From the NCBI GenBank assembly GCA_029204225.1, contig CM055111.1, positions 18,027,019 through 18,091,018 of the forward strand: DNA of 64,000 bases, read 5' to 3'. Both the position numbers and the translations under genes were made by a program. Positions 21,115 to 33,048 of this stretch are shown here, piece by piece. Source of the stretch: Diphasiastrum complanatum. Lineage: Eukaryota > Streptophyta > Lycopodiopsida > Lycopodiales > Lycopodiaceae. Position 1 is the first letter of the stretch, and each line of letters begins with the position of its first letter. The notes under the pieces were generated by a model, which saw nothing but the letters and a program-made list of their open reading frames with translations, was not told where the DNA came from and did no database searches.

Positions 21115-21360
21115 TTGCAAATTTTTGCACGTGTGAAAAGACGTCCGAGACACGTGTCGTCAGATGACTAAACCACGTGGAAATTCCATACTGATAATGA
21201 TGACCCAATTATGGGGACACGTGGGCTGAGACACGTGCGCGAATCCCTTATCGACGCGTGTCATTCTCGGACGTGACAAATGTCAGATCAATCATTCATA
21301 GTATGACGCATTTATTTTGGCCAATCACATGTCGACACGTGTTGCTTTGCCGGATATCGA
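21115..21360. repeat. G-box-rich repeat, unit 2
   Basis: Diverged copy of unit 1, with the same order of words (CACGTGTCGTCAG, ACCACGTGG, ACACGTGGGCTGAGACACGTG, ACACGTGTTGC). Just beyond it, near 21,376, the sequence switches to block D copy 2. Confidence 0.75.
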
Positions 21361-21655
21361 TTTCAAGCACGCCGCTTCAGTCAGAGTGGCATTCAGCTAG
21401 CAAAGAATCTAGTGTTCCATACGAGAACCAAACACATTAAGATTTAGTATCACTTTATACGCGTGAGGCTGTTGAGTCGTGAAATTCATGTTATTCATTG
21501 TAGTATGAACGAACAACTAGCTGATATTTTCACTAAGCCAGTTGTTAGAAAAAAGTTTGATAAGTTTAAATCATAGCTTTATGTACTTAAAGTTTGTTGA
21601 CTTTAAAACTATGTATATGACTGTATAGAAAGTAGACTCTACTTTAAGAGAGAGA

Positions 21656-21929
21656 GTTAGAATTAAAGTAGAATCACCGTGTTACTGTACTGTGGGTCCT
21701 ATCAGTAGATAAGGATCAGTTCGCTTCGCCACGAGGCGATGGGACACGCGTCCTGTCAACGGCAACCTGGGTCATGCATGGGTTGCATGAGTGAAGGACT
21801 ATATGTATAGTGTATTTTCATTTTGAGAAATACAGTTGCTACGTGAGCTTGGTATGGAGAGTGTTTTCTGTCTGTGTTATTGTGTAGCATGATCTCTGTT
21901 CCTATTCAAAGCAAATTCTAAGTAAAACA
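21656..21929 (+). repeat. Copia family B 3' LTR, copy 2
   Basis: Close match to 6,772-7,042, preceded by the same RNase H tail (21,380-21,610) and a purine tract (TTTAAGAGAGAG). It sits inside block D copy 2. Confidence 0.7.
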
Positions 21930-23639
21930 TTATGTTAGACTGAGCCAGAGGCTTCCTTGGATCCTAATGACAACATTGCAATTGTACCTAATCCAAGTCC
22001 ACACATATCAAAACAACAAGTTGGTAATGGTCGTAATTGAAACAAGATGAGACGAAAATCAAGTTTGTCCGATTTGTATGTCATTGAAAGTTTTGATAGT
22101 GATGCAACTGGGATGACATACAATATTATGATTTCAAATGGATTAACAGAAAATCATCAAAAACAAAAACAAAAATACACCAAATGTAAGCAAATATATT
22201 ATGTTTACCTTCAATGTGAATGAAGAGATGTTTATTTACCAACCAATACTAAGTTAACAAGAGTTGTTCTATGTGATGTCAAGGTCTTGACATCTTAAGG
22301 TTGTTGGTTGTTAATCAAATGACTATGTCTGCTCCTCTTTTTGAATTCAAGCTTAACAAATAGAATTTCAAACTTCATTGGGTTGTTTGAATGCAACTTA
22401 GAAATGTAGAATATGGTTACAAATGATGTTATATTTATGCTATTTCACATCTTTATAATTTGCAACATTATCAAAACAAATATATATTTGTAAGTGAGTC
22501 TAACTGTGCAATTCATTTTCAACAAACAAAATATCCAACAATTTGGAGATTGTTAAAATATGTGATTTAGCAAATCATAAGCTCGCATAACTCGCACACA
22601 TTTACTTGCAAAGTGTCAAGTCCCAAGCCCAAGGAAGTCTCTCTCTCCAAGGACACACACTTGCAACTGTAACGCAAATTCTCCACAATTTTCTACCTAT
22701 TATGAAATTAGAGTTTTGATTAACAAAGAGATTATTAAGTCCATATCGAAGGCAATTTTTTGAAATAACAATGTTCACAATATCACAACCTTTTTTGCAC
22801 ATACCCTTTCATACAAAAATTTGTGCAAATTGTCACTACAATTTTTTGAAATTTTAAAATAAACAAAATACTTCTCGCTTATTTGACAATAGGGAAGGGC
22901 CTTTCTTTATGCCTAGGCGGAAGAGCATAACAATATAAATCCCCATACCATAACAATATAAATACTTTAAAATAACCATGCTTGTAAAAAACTAACTTGT
23001 AATAGAAAAGCATAAACGTAGCATACGATCTGATGCTAAAAAGGCGTATGCTTCACAAAAAGACTCAATTAGTTTGCGCGAACACGTCTTGCTGGGAATG
23101 AAAGCAATGGATAACCTCTTGTGACATTTTCTCTCTTATTCTCGTGCATTATTCTTAATCTCGTTTTGTTAAAATCTTAAAGTTAGAGCTAAGTAGGGCT
23201 ATGATTCGGCTCGGCACAATTCTGTACAGCGTGTAAACAAGTTTGATAGATTATAAATGGATTGAAGGAGAGAACTGCTCTTTGTTGAGATTCAACATCA
23301 CTGCCTTACTCGGAACTCCATACCGGCATTGTTGGACACCCATCATCATATTATTGTTTACGAATATGGCAGGCTCTTATTACTTCGGTTGTCCCTAGAG
23401 GGGATTGACTACACAGAAGCAGATAAAGAGTTCAGGTTAACCTGTGACAGAATAGGAAATTGGATCTTAAAGCTAGTGGAAATGGAAAGAGAACTTGGAG
23501 ACAATTTCCTGCTCTGCAAGACATCCTAACAACCTTCGAGCTTGTAGTCGAGCTTTTATTGGCATATTGCTGAGAAAGTCATTTTGTCAGAAAGCTAACA
23601 CCGCTTCTAATTCTATCTATTTTATGCTACTTTTATTTT

Positions 23640-24110
23640 AAAGAGGCTTTGGCCCCTCGCATCTTGTGAGCACGGGCCGCACGTATGACGGTTTGGCCCC
23701 GGTGCCCTCCTGACCACACGTTTTCTTTTTTTTTAAAACTGCCTGCCTGAACGCCACGTGTCCAAGTAACCAGTTTATATCCCATAAGCATTTCTACAAG
23801 GAAAGGGGAGGGAATATATACAGAAACCCACCTAATCGCTAGCATGTGTGTGTGTGTGTGTGCATGGGTGCCCGGCGCCACCCGCCCTGCCCAACGCCAC
23901 TGCCCGGCGCCACCTGCAGGCTGCCCGACACCACCCGTCCTGTCCGAGACTGCGGCTCGGCGTCAAAAACCCTCACGCCAGCCACATCTCAAATTTTGGC
24001 GGGGACCCCCTTGTGGACACCCGTCAGCTGCTGGGGGGCACCGGGGCCAAACCCCTCCCACGCGCGGGCCATGCTCGTAAGTCCTAGCGGGTTAAAGCGG
24101 CCCAGATATC
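23640..24110. mobile_element. GC-rich MULE-like insert in block D, copy 2
   Basis: Counterpart of 8,780-9,250, with a (TG)n run near 23,846 and extra internal GGCGCCACC-type units not present in copy 1. Ends are undefined. Confidence 0.35.
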
Positions 24111-24562
24111 CACCCACACACATGTGAGCAGGGAAGGTACTGGGAATGTACGTAACCAACCAACCTATTGCTTCTATGTATTTCATATTATCTATATAAC
24201 TGAACTACGCAATATTTCGCGAACAAATTTTTTAGCACTCATTCGCCAATATCATAGACATGCTCTTCAGTGCCCAGAAAAGATGGAGATCCAACATCTA
24301 CTGCCGGATTATGAACTCTGGTATGGTATTGTGGAGGTTTGAAAGAGTTAGTAAGTACAAATAGACAATCCGTGTTCTTTTGAATCATGAATCATGAAAT
24401 CTACGTCTTTAACAAGCCTCTCGGTTTGAGCAGTATAGAACGGAGATTTTAGTTGAGATATCAACATGACTCATGGAAGATGATCAGCACTGAGGAGGGT
24501 AGATACCATGACATTTTTCATCAAATAGCCATGATCCGGTCTGGAAAGATTATGGCGAAAAT

Positions 24563-25106
24563 TCAGGTGGCCATTTTCTGTCTTCTGTATCTTAGGCCTA
24601 GATCTGTTTGGTACAGTTGAGAGCGATTGGTAGGTTTTCGAGATGTCATTTTATTGGTCCACATAGTTGCTAGCAGAACCATCGGTCCTCCCAAAAGTTC
24701 AAGACCGTTTGCAGATTTGTGTCGGAGAAGTGTAGAGAAAACTGCACCCCAGACTGGAATAGTCATGCAAATGAAAGTGGTGACGGATACATTCACACCG
24801 TGCAGAGCTCGTATTTCCAACCAGCTGCATAGTCCACCACAGACGAGACCATTGTAGATCAATAAAAACCATGGTAAAGGTTGAGCTAACGTTGTGGAAT
24901 CTAAGCCCCAATCACTAGAACTGGTGCGTAGATTGCATATCTCCCAAAAAGCGCTGAGAACAGTTAATACGGCTAACTGAACGACATTTAAACGCTTTGC
25001 ATTCAATGCTTTACCAATTTTGAGGACTTCTGCTCAAAATATTTGCAGAGCGGAAGTTAAAGAACTGGCGAAAACCCATGGGTTTCCACCTTCAGCGCGA
25101 TATATA
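24563..25106 (-). pseudogene. EamA/DMT-type transporter fragment, copy 2
   Basis: Same fragment as at 9,594-10,238. Here the second part is open without the stop after VVFSTLL, so the frame runs through HKSANGLELLGGPMVLLATM, giving 147 codons from the Met at 25,006. Upstream coding (WVFASSLTSALQIF) is interrupted by a stop. The different damage in each copy shows independent decay after duplication. Confidence 0.6.
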
Positions 25107-25125
25107 CACAAGGAACTTTTGATCG

Positions 25126-25340
25126 TTCCTATATAGGGAAAAAAAAGAGTTTTCCTAGAATGAAATACACATAACTAGGAACTGTGCATTCACTAGGAAA
25201 AATAAAACAGTTCCTAGATTGACAATATAGGAAAACTTTTCCTATATAGGAAAATTTTGACCAAGAATTTCCTAGAATAAGTATTTTCCTATATAGAAAA
25301 TTTTTAACAGAAAAGAATTAGTTTTCCTATATAGATAAAT
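25126..25340. repeat. Palindromic TTCCTATATAGGAA cluster, copy 2
   Basis: Best-preserved copy: it contains AACTTTTCCTATATAGGAAA and about a dozen TTCCTA or TAGGAA words in about 215 bp. Confidence 0.6.
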
Positions 25341-26603
25341 AGCTTCCTTTGTTCAGTTGCAATATAGTAGCCAACTCTACTTGTCCCAAAGCATTAAATA
25401 CGTTAAATATGGTGTCAGCTGTTGTTTGGTGGGGATAATCATATGGACTTCTCTCTGAAAACAAACACACCCAACGCAAATTCCCAACTTAAACTATTAA
25501 AAAGCTCGCAGGCAAACCAGAACCGAGATGAGAATTCCCAACTAAAACAAAGATAAAGAAGAAGAAGGGCAAAGTTTAGAAGGAACAAACGATCTTGTAT
25601 ATAATGACGTAGACAGTGAGAGTGACCTCAAAGCAAACGGTGGGCTGAAGCATCACATCTCGAAATGGCACAAATCATAGTCATGAGTTTATTCAAACAA
25701 AACTAAGAGATACAGTCAATATTCCTTGCAGCAGCTTATAAGGTAGAACTGAAGAAAGCCATTCATCAGTCGGTTAGACGCTATAAGTCTGAATTAAGCG
25801 CAACTACTGAGCAGCTATTTATACTAAGCAAATGTGGCAACGTCCGATTGTAGGACAACTAATCAGGTCGTAGATCATAATGGCTAGTGGGCCATAGTGA
25901 CTAAATATAAGTCTGAACTAAGCGCAACTACTGATGACTATAACCACAATAGAAATCTCTAATCAACTCTAAAGAAATGAGCTAGAATACTCAAGAGTGT
26001 CCAAGCCCACAGGCTTGAGAGAGAACACTAACTATTCAATACTTGATTCATTATAATGTAGAAATATGAGCAGCTATTTATACTAAGCAAATGCAGCAAC
26101 ATCCAATAGTAGGACAACTAATTAGGTCGTAGATCATAATGGCTAGTGGGCCGTAGTGAGTTGGCATCCATCTGGATCTTCCTGGAAATTTACTTGCTAT
26201 AAAAATAGGGCAAGTCTGTAGTTTTAAAACAAATTGAACAATAAATTGTCTTTCAACTGACACGAAATTTGTCGTTGACTGCCAATCAAACGACACGAAA
26301 TTTGTTGATGATGACACTAATAGTTGGAGCCACCTGTGATCCATTTTTGAGTAATTATGTAGACTGTGTAAAAACATGAAGAAAGCTACAGGTCTGGATA
26401 AAAATTGGACGAAGATTAAGAAGTCGATTAGTAGGAGAATAATCCAACACCTCATGCAACCTGGAATATCAGTTGCCCTCCTATTCTTGCATTATAGCAG
26501 TCAAACACCATGCAAGTGCTCCCATGTACAATTATAGGTCTGGGCCCACATATGATTATAAACTACTTTACTGGTCAAGCTCGGAATGACGAGGCATAAC
26601 TAA

Positions 26604-27131
26604 TAGGCATAGCCGTGCTAAAAGTTTGCATGTACAAAGTTGTTTCTCTAATATATGATTACCTAGTGTATTTGCAGAGAAACCGGTTATTCAAAAGAGC
26701 CCTAGTCATGAATGTTGTAGCAGCCGATTTCGAGAAAAGGACTGACAAGTTTATGAACAGTAGATAATGTTTGATAACAGAGAAAATATATCTACTGTAA
26801 GTAGGCATCAAAATCATTCACAGATTACACACCATAGACATAATGTCGCAACTTTTTTTTTTTGTTTACAACAACATTTTCAAGCACTGTTTGTTTTCCA
26901 AATCAGCACGTCGGTGCAAGAGAGGTATTCTCTCTTACGAGGAACTAGCTACTGCTCATTCTATATCTGTTTGTGTGACAATGTGTGTCTGCTACTTTGT
27001 GACTATCACTGACGCATTAAAAAAAAAAACCCAACATATCTCCCACGTTCATCCTGTTTATATAGGAATAGATACAAGGGAGTTTATGCTAATCATTTGA
27101 TTACAAGAAATTGTTTAAGCTCATTCTAACA
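26604..27131 (-). repeat. LTR-like segment in block R, copy 1
   Basis: On the minus strand it opens TGTTAGAATGAGC and has CCTATATAAACAGG about 75 bp in, a reasonable TATA box. The second copy is at 35,433-35,957. The far end and any primer site are not clear. Confidence 0.45.
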
Positions 27132-27799
27132 ATTTTTAATTGTGTGTTGTCGTTGTCGTCGTCCGTGGAGTCTGTTCTCCATGTTGGTACTTCGTTGATC
27201 TTGCATGGTACCTAGGTCAGGAAGATCCGCCACTTTTGCAGCCATCTGTGAGTCGTATGTGACCATAATCATTTCCTTGCGGTGTCTCTGCGGTCGTGAA
27301 GGTTCTTCGGAGCCTGAGACCTTTGGCAAGCAACCGCAGATAGACCGTAGTAGGGGCTTATGTGGTGCTCAGGTGGTTCGTCTCTTCGAGAGGGGAGAAA
27401 TATTGTAAATCGTTAGTGTGAACTTTGTGGTGGCCTTCAGTCAGCTTCCTTTGTGGACTGCTTTGTGTTTGTTTCATAGGTGACTGCAAGCTCCAACTTG
27501 GAGATGGCCTTTGGTTTACTTTGCATTGGACCATAGGCTAGACTCTTTTAAAAATGTTTGCATTGTAGTTATGGTTATTGTCAGTTTCTGCCTACTGGTA
27601 GTTCCCATGTATTTCTGCAGGTTCATAAGCTAGCAATGCTTTGTGGGTAGAAACTTCGTGTTTCTTCAAGTTCTAACCATGGTGGTTTGAAGGCAAAGAA
27701 ACAAGTTGGTGAGCTTTGTTCAATGTCAAAGTTAGAAATTTTGTCTTCTTATAGATCTAGATGCATTTTCATTTAATACATTTGGATGTGCATTGTAAG

Positions 27800-28611
27800 A
27801 GTGCTTTAAGTAATGGAGGAGCACAGATGTTTGTGACTTGGATTGAACTTGCATTGGTGACTTTAGTAGATATTTTTTAACTTATCCTCTAAAGAGTGAG
27901 GATTTCTCTTGATGTCTTTCTCAAGTTCAATAACATTGTGGAGAGTCAATTCAACAATGAAAATCAAGTGCTTAAAGTTGGCAAATGAGACCTATCAACA
28001 AAGTTCAAAGATGTTTGTGTGGCACATGGGATCAAGAGGGAGCTTTCAAACTCAAAGGTTATACATAGTCTGAAAGAGAGGAAGATCAATCTTTTTGAAA
28101 GAGCCAAATCCATGAGGGTGAATGCAATCTTCATAAGTCTTCTGGGGTGAAGCTTTGATGTATGCTAAGTTTGTTTTCATTAGGTACTCAAATGAAGATT
28201 TATATGGTTGGTAAGAAGCCAAGTTTGGAGCATTTGAAGATCTTTGGTAGTACTTGCTATATCAACTCATCTTTTGGATTCTTGAAGGGAATATGTGTTG
28301 GCTATAGTGAAGTAATGAAAGCTTATAGGGTTTACATTCCTAAGTCAAAGAAAGTTCACATTTCTAAGGATGTTGTCTTTGAAGAGGAGATTGTGGAGAA
28401 GATTGATGTTATTGATGTTGATCAATATAGCATTTCTGATGGTGATAGAGATGGTTCTTTGGATGGTGATGGTGGAGATGCATCTCCAAGTCAAGTTCTA
28501 AGAAGATCCTCAAGGGAAAGACAAAAGCCATCTAGGCTTCCATATGATGAGAAAGGCAAGCAAGTTGAAGGTACAAACTTTGCTTTACTATTACGTCCAT
28601 ATCCAGTATGA
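27800..28611 (+). pseudogene. Copia integrase remnant in block R, copy 1
   Basis: Several frames together recall a Copia integrase (a GDFSRYF-like motif near 27,850; FKDVCVAHGIKREL near 28,005). The longest open part (28,162-28,611) encodes the integrase C-terminal region: PSLEHLKIFGSTCYINS, VGYSEVMKAYRVYIP, KKVHISKDVVFEEE, then an acidic linker and RRSSRERQKPSR. It lacks RT. Confidence 0.75.
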
Positions 28612-29134
28612 GGGATTTAGAATAATTCCTTACATGGATGGCCAGTCACTCCAATGTATGTGGTTATTAGTTATGCCTTGTCATTTTGGGCTTGGCCAAT
28701 AAAGTAATTAATAATCATATGAGGGCCTAGACCTATAATTGGACATATGAGCACTTGCATGGTATTTGACTGCAAGGAGGTCAATTGCTTATTCAAGTTA
28801 CATGTGGATCCTAAGAGAAATATTCGCTCCTCTTGGGATAGAATATATACTAGTGGAAACTCGCCCATCTACCTATTGGATTTTTTTATCCTTGAAGCCA
28901 GGAGCTCCTCCTCTCTTGCATTCGTTTAACATGGCATGGGGGTAGAAGTGATTAGGGTATTGACTAACCATTTCTTGTTGGTTGGGTGATTTTTCTCCAC
29001 AGGTGTCCTTTTTGGTTGCATGCAACAGGATCTAGTCAGATCTTCACTAGGCAATCCTTACATTTACTCACATGCTTTGGTTCATCTTCTTGTGTAGATG
29101 AGGCTATGCAAGTGGATGTGGTTTTCATGGAAAA
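28612..29134. other. Non-coding end of block R, copy 1
   Basis: No gene seen. 28,590-28,780 is the inverted counterpart of 11,560-11,745. The text ends at 29,134, where E2 sequence starts. Confidence 0.5.
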
Positions 29135-30814
29135 TATGACATCTCTATTCACGATCACATTTGAAATAGAGAGTGTAAAGACACTAAAGGCCTCCTTGAT
29201 GGATGAGTATCCAATCATGATCCATGAGCTTGGATCATCCTTCCTTCTTGTTTCCAAGGGAATATATGCAAAGCAAGCACTACCAAGTTCACTAAGGTGT
29301 TCAACCTTAGGCTTCATCTTGAATAAAACTTCATATGGTGCTATTCCTTCAAGAGCTCCAATACTCCTCAAAGCTTTGATCTTCAGTGAGAATTTCTTCT
29401 CAACATATGCTTTGAATAATAAGGAATAATCATACACCATAATACTTGAAGAGAGAAAATATGTGCATCTTGTGTGATCATCCTCCTTTGAATTATTGGA
29501 CATATAAAGAACATCAAGAGAGTTTGCACTCTCACTTGGATCCAATTTGTAGATGCCTTCAAATCTTGATCCATATGCAAGGATCTCACCATCCTTCTTA
29601 ATCACACAATTGTCAATATTGAAATTGACATCAAAGCCACTATCAAGAAGTTGGCCAACACTTAAGATGTTCTTCGTAAGCTTTGGGACAAAAAGAACAT
29701 TGTTGAGAAAGAGATCTTTAGAAGATGCAAGCTTCAAGGGAATAATCCCTACTCCTTCAATATTGCACTCATGCTTACTTGCAAAGTATATGGTCTTCTT
29801 GACTCCATCATAAGGCATAATAGATGAAAAAAAGTGCTTGGAGCCACACATATGTGAAGATGCTCCACTATCAATATACCATGAGTCATCCTTGTTAAAG
29901 GTGGAAGAGGGGAAGCTTGATGCCATAAGAGAGCATTCTCCATCACTTGCAATATAGTCTTCTTTCTCATTGGTGATGTTGGCTTGATTGAGTTGATTCT
30001 TCTTCTTGAAGCAATTGGTGGCATAATGGCCTTTCTTGCCACAATAAAAGCACTTGATCATCTTCTTCTTGAGATTTGAATTAGAAGCATGAGAGGTATC
30101 CTCCTCCTCTCCATCTTGGTCTTTAGCTTTGTCATTAGAGAAGTGACGGTGTTGCTTCTTACTCCTCTCTTTGTGCTTGGCAAATAGAACTTTGCCATCA
30201 TCATGATTGAGTGATAGCTTGTCTATCCTCAAGAGTTTGTACTCTTGTCTTGATTCTTCAGAAATAAGCACACTTTGAAGGGCCTCCAAACTTGGTAGCT
30301 CCTCCTTAATAGCATAGGATTGGACAAGGTTGTCATATTCATCTCTCAAGCCATTGAGAATGACTTGGACTAGCTCACTTTGATTGATTGAGTCACCAAT
30401 ACATGCAAGCTCCCTATGAATATCCTTGACTCTCAAAACATAATTAGATGCACTCTCATCACTCTTTTTACTATTTTGGAATATTTGATTTCTAAGAGTG
30501 AGGAGCCTAGAGGTGTTCTTAGCCTCATAGATGGACTTGAGACAATCCCAAGCTTCCTTGGATGTAGAACAATCACCAATCTCCCTCAATATCTCATTAG
30601 AGACATTCATCTTAATGTAGTGGAGAGCCATCCTAGCTCTCTTCTTGTATTTTTGTACTTCTTGAAGGACTTGAGGCTCCTCCTCAATCCCAAGTACAAT
30701 GTCCATCACATCTTGGAGTATCAAGATGGACTCCATCCTCAACTTCCATATTGAATAATTGGAAGTAGACAATCTCTCACTTGGTTGCAACAAGTATGAA
30801 CTCATTGAAGTCAT
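29036..30814 (-). CDS. E2 gag-protease polyprotein, truncated
   Basis: 592 codons, closely similar to the first 550 residues of the E1 product. It has the same gag, the same zinc knuckle (CFYCGKKGHYATNC) and the same protease (WYIDSGASSHM). It also has the same fusion of pre-integrase to the integrase C-terminal part (KKFSLKIKALRSIG). That shared fusion proves the deletion is ancestral. After VNRDVIF the frame leaves E sequence at about 29,135 and reads block R sequence backwards to a stop at 29,036. The last roughly 33 residues are therefore foreign. Confidence 0.85.
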   Translation of the reverse strand: MTSMSSYLLQPSERLSTSNYSIWKLRMESILILQDVMDIVLGIEEEPQVLQEVQKYKKRARMALHYIKMNVSNEILREIGDCSTSKEAWDCLKSIYEAKNTSRLLTLRNQIFQNSKKSDESASNYVLRVKDIHRELACIGDSINQSELVQVILNGLRDEYDNLVQSYAIKEELPSLEALQSVLISEESRQEYKLLRIDKLSLNHDDGKVLFAKHKERSKKQHRHFSNDKAKDQDGEEEDTSHASNSNLKKKMIKCFYCGKKGHYATNCFKKKNQLNQANITNEKEDYIASDGECSLMASSFPSSTFNKDDSWYIDSGASSHMCGSKHFFSSIMPYDGVKKTIYFASKHECNIEGVGIIPLKLASSKDLFLNNVLFVPKLTKNILSVGQLLDSGFDVNFNIDNCVIKKDGEILAYGSRFEGIYKLDPSESANSLDVLYMSNNSKEDDHTRCTYFLSSSIMVYDYSLLFKAYVEKKFSLKIKALRSIGALEGIAPYEVLFKMKPKVEHLSELGSACFAYIPLETRRKDDPSSWIMIGYSSIKEAFSVFTLSISNVIVNRDVIFSMKTTSTCIASSTQEDEPKHVSKCKDCLVKI

Positions 30815-32391
30815 GTAAAGTGGAGATAAATAAAAGTGATGAACAAAAAATGTTGCTTCTCTCTCACTATAGGATCCAATAATGGTGTGCTACCATCTCC
30901 TATGCAAGATCTTGCAACAAACTGTGAGATGATTCTCACTAGCTATCTCAATCTCTCCAAAACTAGATCTACTTCACATCAAATGATGGAGTATGGGCAG
31001 AGTTAGGATCAAACACTCTTAGAACGTGTGAAATACACTAAGAAACCAAATTTGACTCAAATACAATGATATTGCATGAAACAAAATGGCTAAGATCTCA
31101 AAACAATGCCTAGATCACATATAGATGAGATTGGTAAGCATTCAACTGTGATTTTGGATCAAACAAGCAATCTTTTGACCAAACCAAATGTGTCCACCCA
31201 GGTCTAGGGGCCCTACCTAACCCTCTTCAAAAGCTTATAACTTTTGATTGGCTCAACCAAATGGAATGAAACTGATTGCATCAGAAACTAGACAAAAATA
31301 GCTTCAAAACAAGCTATCTAGCAAGATTTTTGGATCAAACATGAAAGAGAACTCCCAAACTGAAATTGGATGTTCCTCACACGTGTCTGAGCACCTGATT
31401 CCGTACAGTACCAGGTCAAACCCAATCAATGTCCTTTTGATCTCTTTTGATCCAGAATTGAACAAGATAGCTAGGAAAATGGGCCTTGACAATTTCTAGC
31501 TCAAGATTGATGAAAATTTTTCACTTAGATGGATCAAAATGCATGGTAACCTTAGGTAGGCTCTGATACCATGTTGAATTTCACACGTGTGTATTGTCCA
31601 CTACATGTACTTGTGATCTCCTAAGGTGTGTAGATGCACCAAGATCAAGACTAGATTGAGATTCAAGATCTATCTTTGATTCTATGGCAAAAACACACTA
31701 CTACATGCATTCAATCACTTCCAACTCTCACTCACACGTGTGGGAAGTGTTCCAAAAGTATTCTAAGTAAAAACAAGCTGCTCTCCTCGGGTAGAGAGAG
31801 AAAAACCATCATGAGCTCTCGGGTAGAGAGAGAAAGCTAGAAATTCAATGACACTCAAAATCCACTCAATCTCAAAATCAATTAGATCAAAAAGGAGGAG
31901 TACAATGATACTAATAGATTCATGAGCTACCACTATGATTAACTATGATTGGATCACACTTTGCCACCTCTTAATCCTATTGGACCATTGATCCATGCAC
32001 CTCTAAATTCTATTGGACTATATTCAAGCACACCTCAATTTTCTATTGGACCTCACAAGGTTCCACCTCAATTTTCTATTGGACCTCTTAAGCTTCATCA
32101 AACAAAAGCATGACACTTGTCTACACTCTAATTGGCACAAGTTTGGCTCTATTTTGGCTCAATATTGGCATTACAAGTGAAAATGGATAATTTGCCATCT
32201 ATGCCAAATTTGACCCTATCAACATCCTACACCTAAATGCTTGACTATGAAATTCTATGAGACCCCTATATCAAACATTTTGATTTACTTTACAATTCTC
32301 CACACGTGGGAACATCCTCCACACATGTGAGATTCACTTACAAACTTCTATTATAAAAAATACCAAGCTAAATTTTTGCCAATTTCTCACA
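29135..32391 (-). mobile_element. Truncated non-autonomous Copia E2
   Basis: Same family as E1 but in opposite orientation and missing everything after the integrase C-terminal part, including the purine tract and 3' LTR. The deletion joins E2 to block R at 29,134/29,135. It probably separated block R copy 1 from block D copy 3. Confidence 0.88.
31572..32391 (-). repeat. Copia E2 5' LTR
   Basis: 820 bp, inverted relative to E1. The primer site (minus strand TGGTATCAGAG) lies at 31,561-31,571. The outer end (32,391) abuts block D copy 3 at GGTCCTCCC. The 3' LTR was lost with the deletion at 29,135. Confidence 0.9.
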
Positions 32392-32807
32392 GGTCCTCCC
32401 AAAAGTTCAAGACCGTTTGCAGATTTGTGTCGGAGAAGTGTATAGAAAAGTGCACCCCAGACTGGAATAGTCATTAAATGAAAGTGGTGACGGATACATT
32501 CACACCACGTAGAGCTCGTATTTCCAACTAGCTGCATAGTCCACCACAGACGAGACCATTGTAGATCAATAAAAACCATGGTAAATGTTGAGCTAGTGTT
32601 GTGGAATCTAAGCCCCAATCACTAGAACTGGTGCATAGATTGCATATCTCCCAAAAAGCGCTGAGGACAGTTAATATGGCTAACTGAACGACATTTAAAC
32701 GCTTTGCATTCAATTCCGAGGACTTCTGCTCGAAATATTTGTAGAGCGGAAGTTAAAGAACAGGCGAAAACCCATGGGTTTCCACCTTGAGCGCGATATA
32801 TACGCAA
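32392..32807 (-). pseudogene. EamA/DMT-type transporter fragment, copy 3
   Basis: The same WVFA...LQIFRAEVL to IPVWGA segment as the other two copies, with further frameshifts (a small deletion near 32,715 removes part of the GKALNAK stretch). It is cut at its C-terminal side by E2. Confidence 0.6.
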
Positions 32808-32821
32808 GCAACTTTTAATCA

Positions 32822-33030
32822 GTTCCTATATAGGGAAAAAAAAGAGTTTTCCTAGAATGTAGAAGAAATACACATAACTAGGAACTGTGCATGCACTAGG
32901 AAAAATGAAAGAGTTCCTAGGTTGACAATATAGGAAAACTTTTCCTATATAGGAAAATTTTGACCAAGAATTTCCTAGAATAAGTATTTTCCTATATCAA
33001 GAAAAGAATTAGTTTTCCTATATAGATAAA
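32822..33030. repeat. Palindromic TTCCTATATAGGAA cluster, copy 3
   Basis: Same cluster as in copies 1 and 2, with an internal deletion near 32,995. The MULE-like insert follows within 20 bp. Confidence 0.6.
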
Positions 33031-33048
33031 TGTAGCCAACTCTACTTG

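Larger units (their letters stand above)
21376..26603. repeat. Segmental repeat block D, copy 2
   Basis: Direct copy of 6,493-11,660, starting inside the family B RNase H tail (CAGTCAGAGTGGC). It includes the LTR copy (21,656-21,929), the unrecognised exon-like frame (23,329-23,529, open here) and the GC-rich insert (23,640-24,110). Around 25,800-25,920 there is an additional partial tandem duplication absent from copy 1. It runs straight into block R at about 26,604. Confidence 0.85.
26604..29134. repeat. Block R, copy 1
   Basis: About 2.5 kb repeated directly at 35,433-37,985. It holds a minus-strand LTR-like segment (to about 27,131), a non-coding middle and a plus-strand Copia integrase remnant. 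It is cut at 29,134 by E2. Confidence 0.8.
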
